Below are positions 15,069 to 16,813 of a stretch of DNA of 16,813 nucleotides, piece by piece; position 1 is the stretch's first letter, and the number at the start of each line of letters is the position of its first letter. The notes under the pieces are model-generated. The model saw only the letters and a program-made list of their open reading frames with translations. It was not told the DNA's origin and did no database searches. The stretch is from Aquimarina sp. (GTDB taxonomy: Bacteria > Bacteroidota > Bacteroidia > Flavobacteriales > Flavobacteriaceae). The stretch is from positions 1-16,813 of the forward strand of contig WTKB01000348.1 of the NCBI GenBank assembly GCA_011524575.1, written 5' to 3'. The translations under genes and the position numbers were made by a program.

Positions 15069-16787
15069 TTATAAATTTAAGGCCTTAAGTACATCATTTA
15101 TTTGTGTATTTAAAACTGCTTCTGCTTCTTTATCACTCATTTTATCGTTTAGTGACGCTTGTACACTGATATAAAATTTAATTTTAGGTTCTGTACCACT
15201 TGGTCTGACTGCAATTTTAGTATTTTTCTCTGTTTTAAAAATCAGCACATTTGCTTTTGGTAGATCTATTTTTTTGGTTTCTCCTGTTTGAAGGTTTGTA
15301 GTGGTCTGAGTTAAATAGTCTTCTTTATAGACAACTTTTTCTCCATTAATTTGTGTGATTCCTTTTTCTCTATAACTCACCATTAAATCTTCAATTTCTT
15401 TTGCACCAGAAATCCCTTTCTTTACAAGAGAAACTAGATGTTCTTTGAAGTATCCATGTTTTTGATAAAGCTCTTGAAGTTTTTGGTAAAATGAACTTCC
15501 TTTAGATTTTTGATAGGCTGCTATTTGGCATGCTAACAAGGTACTTGTTACTGCGTCTTTGTCTCGTACAAAGTCACCAACCATAAACCCAAAACTTTCT
15601 TCACCTCCTCCAATAAATTTAAGTTCTGGATGATCTTTTATTAGTTTTGCAATCCATTTAAATCCTGTAAGTACTTCTTTGTAGTGTACTCCATAACTAG
15701 CAGCTAATGTTGCAACCATAGGTGTAGATACTATTGTTGATGCGATGAATTCATTACCATCAAAACCTTTTGTATTTTGATACTGATTCAGTAGAAAATC
15801 TAGCATTACTACCATGGTTTGGTTTCCATTAAGTAGTGTCAGTTTGTTTTGGTTGTCTCTTACAGCAATTCCTAATCGGTCACTATCAGGATCAGTACCT
15901 ATAACAATATCTGCATCTGTTTTTTCGGCAAGTTGTAATGCCATTTTTAATGCTTCTTTTTCTTCTGGATTTGGAGATACAACAGTTGGAAAATTACCAT
16001 CTGGTTTTTCTTGTTCTTTAACAATATGTACCGTTTTAAAACCTGATTGATTCAAAGCTTCTGGTATGGCAGTTACTGATGTGCCATGTAGTGGTGTAAA
16101 TACGATGCTTAGATTTTCTTTTGTACTTGCTTCATTTATAAAATCGGAGTTTTCAACAGCGGCTTTTATAAAAGGTATATCTACTTCTTTATCTATGATG
16201 TGTATGAGTTCTTTATTTCCATCAAAAGAAATGTCTGTATAAGTAATTGTACTGATTCGTTCTATAATTTCTTTATCCTGAGGTGGTACAAGTTGCCCAC
16301 CATCTTTCCAATATACTTTGTACCCGTTATAAGCAGGAGGATTATGACTTGCAGTGAGTACAATTCCACAGTCGCATTCTAGGTGTTTTACAGCAAAGGA
16401 TAGTTCTGGTGTGGTTCTTAAACTTGAAAATAAATATACTTCAATACCATTACCAGAAAAAACATCAGCAACTGTTTGTGCTAAGGTATCACTGTTGTTA
16501 CGGCAATCATAAGCAATTACTGCTTTTAATTTTTTTGTAGGATATTGCTCTTTTAAATAACTACTTAATCCTTGTGTGCTTTTTCCTAAGGTGTATTTAT
16601 TAATTCGGTTTGTACCAACGCCCATAATACCTCGCATACCACCAGTTCCAAATTCTAAGTCTTTATGGAATGATTCTTCTAGAAGTTCTGGGTTTTCTTC
16701 TTTAAGTTTTCGAACTGTTTCTTGTGTATTAGTATCAAATGGACTTGCAAGCCATTCATTAACTTTTTGGGTAAGGCTGAGTGTCAT
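15069..16787 (-). CDS. Phospho-sugar mutase (phosphoglucomutase/phosphomannomutase, long form)
   Basis: This 572-residue enzyme of the alpha-D-phosphohexomutase superfamily interconverts sugar 1- and 6-phosphates and feeds nucleotide-sugar synthesis. All four functional loops are present: the phosphoserine loop TASHNP (S147), the metal-binding loop GTDPDSDR (D299, D301, D303), the sugar-binding loop GGGEESFGF (about 393-401) and the phosphate-binding loop RPSGTEPK (528-535). The length and N-terminal extension match the PgcA/PGM2-type subgroup rather than the roughly 450-aa ManB/GlmM forms. Glucose versus mannose preference cannot be fixed by eye. It is cytosolic. The start at 16787 lies 26 bp from the window edge, so its promoter is not visible. 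The ABC exporter follows 27 bp downstream on the same strand. Confidence 0.94.
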   Translation of the reverse strand: MTLSLTQKVNEWLASPFDTNTQETVRKLKEENPELLEESFHKDLEFGTGGMRGIMGVGTNRINKYTLGKSTQGLSSYLKEQYPTKKLKAVIAYDCRNNSDTLAQTVADVFSGNGIEVYLFSSLRTTPELSFAVKHLECDCGIVLTASHNPPAYNGYKVYWKDGGQLVPPQDKEIIERISTITYTDISFDGNKELIHIIDKEVDIPFIKAAVENSDFINEASTKENLSIVFTPLHGTSVTAIPEALNQSGFKTVHIVKEQEKPDGNFPTVVSPNPEEKEALKMALQLAEKTDADIVIGTDPDSDRLGIAVRDNQNKLTLLNGNQTMVVMLDFLLNQYQNTKGFDGNEFIASTIVSTPMVATLAASYGVHYKEVLTGFKWIAKLIKDHPELKFIGGGEESFGFMVGDFVRDKDAVTSTLLACQIAAYQKSKGSSFYQKLQELYQKHGYFKEHLVSLVKKGISGAKEIEDLMVSYREKGITQINGEKVVYKEDYLTQTTTNLQTGETKKIDLPKANVLIFKTEKNTKIAVRPSGTEPKIKFYISVQASLNDKMSDKEAEAVLNTQINDVLKALNL

Positions 16788-16813
16788 AAATTATTTTTTA
16801 TATTTATTATTAG

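Overview
The window looks like chromosomal DNA from a marine-type Flavobacteriaceae (Bacteroidota). It is AT-rich, its start codons mostly lack clear Shine-Dalgarno sequences, and two promoters match the Bacteroidota -33 TTTG / -7 TAnnTTTG pattern with 19-20 nt spacers. The proteins are of flavobacterial type: a long DUF2723 membrane protein, an Asp-rich surface lipoprotein, a NusA with a short C-terminus, and a SAG-variant RimP. The tRNA gene does not encode CCA. I see no phage, plasmid, IS or CRISPR genes, and the coding content is housekeeping.

Layout. (1) 1-320: two direct copies of a roughly 120 bp intergenic repeat. (2) 320-6712, minus strand: four closely spaced genes that are probably one transcript. 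In transcription order they are a DUF2723/GT117-type membrane glycosyltransferase candidate, a Gfo/Idh/MocA oxidoreductase, the PLP-homeostasis protein YggS, and a DEDDh exonuclease fused to a GIY-YIG nuclease. (3) 6749-6911: an inverted copy of the same repeat, abutting a partial copy in the opposite direction. (4) 7079-7237, plus strand: tRNA-Gln(UUG) with its own promoter and a strong intrinsic terminator. (5) 7339-12153, plus strand: a clear promoter, a leader with an 18-bp perfect hairpin, then rimP-nusA-infB. (6) 12222-13229, plus strand: a lipoprotein with TSP3-like Asp repeats, ending in a 12-bp tail-to-tail overlap with the next gene. (7) 13218-16787, minus strand: a long-form phospho-sugar mutase followed by an MsbA-like ABC exporter, with a small hairpin between them.

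How the genes work together. rimP-nusA-infB is the conserved operon for 30S maturation, transcription elongation/termination and translation initiation. The DUF2723 protein, the sugar-type oxidoreductase, the sugar-phosphate mutase and the ABC exporter all fit envelope or glycan metabolism, but that is inferred from families and context only.

The least explained content is non-coding. One part is the repeat family (three near-full copies and one partial copy, with internal inverted repeats, bracketing the DUF2723 operon in inverted orientation). The other is the long perfect hairpin in the rimP leader.
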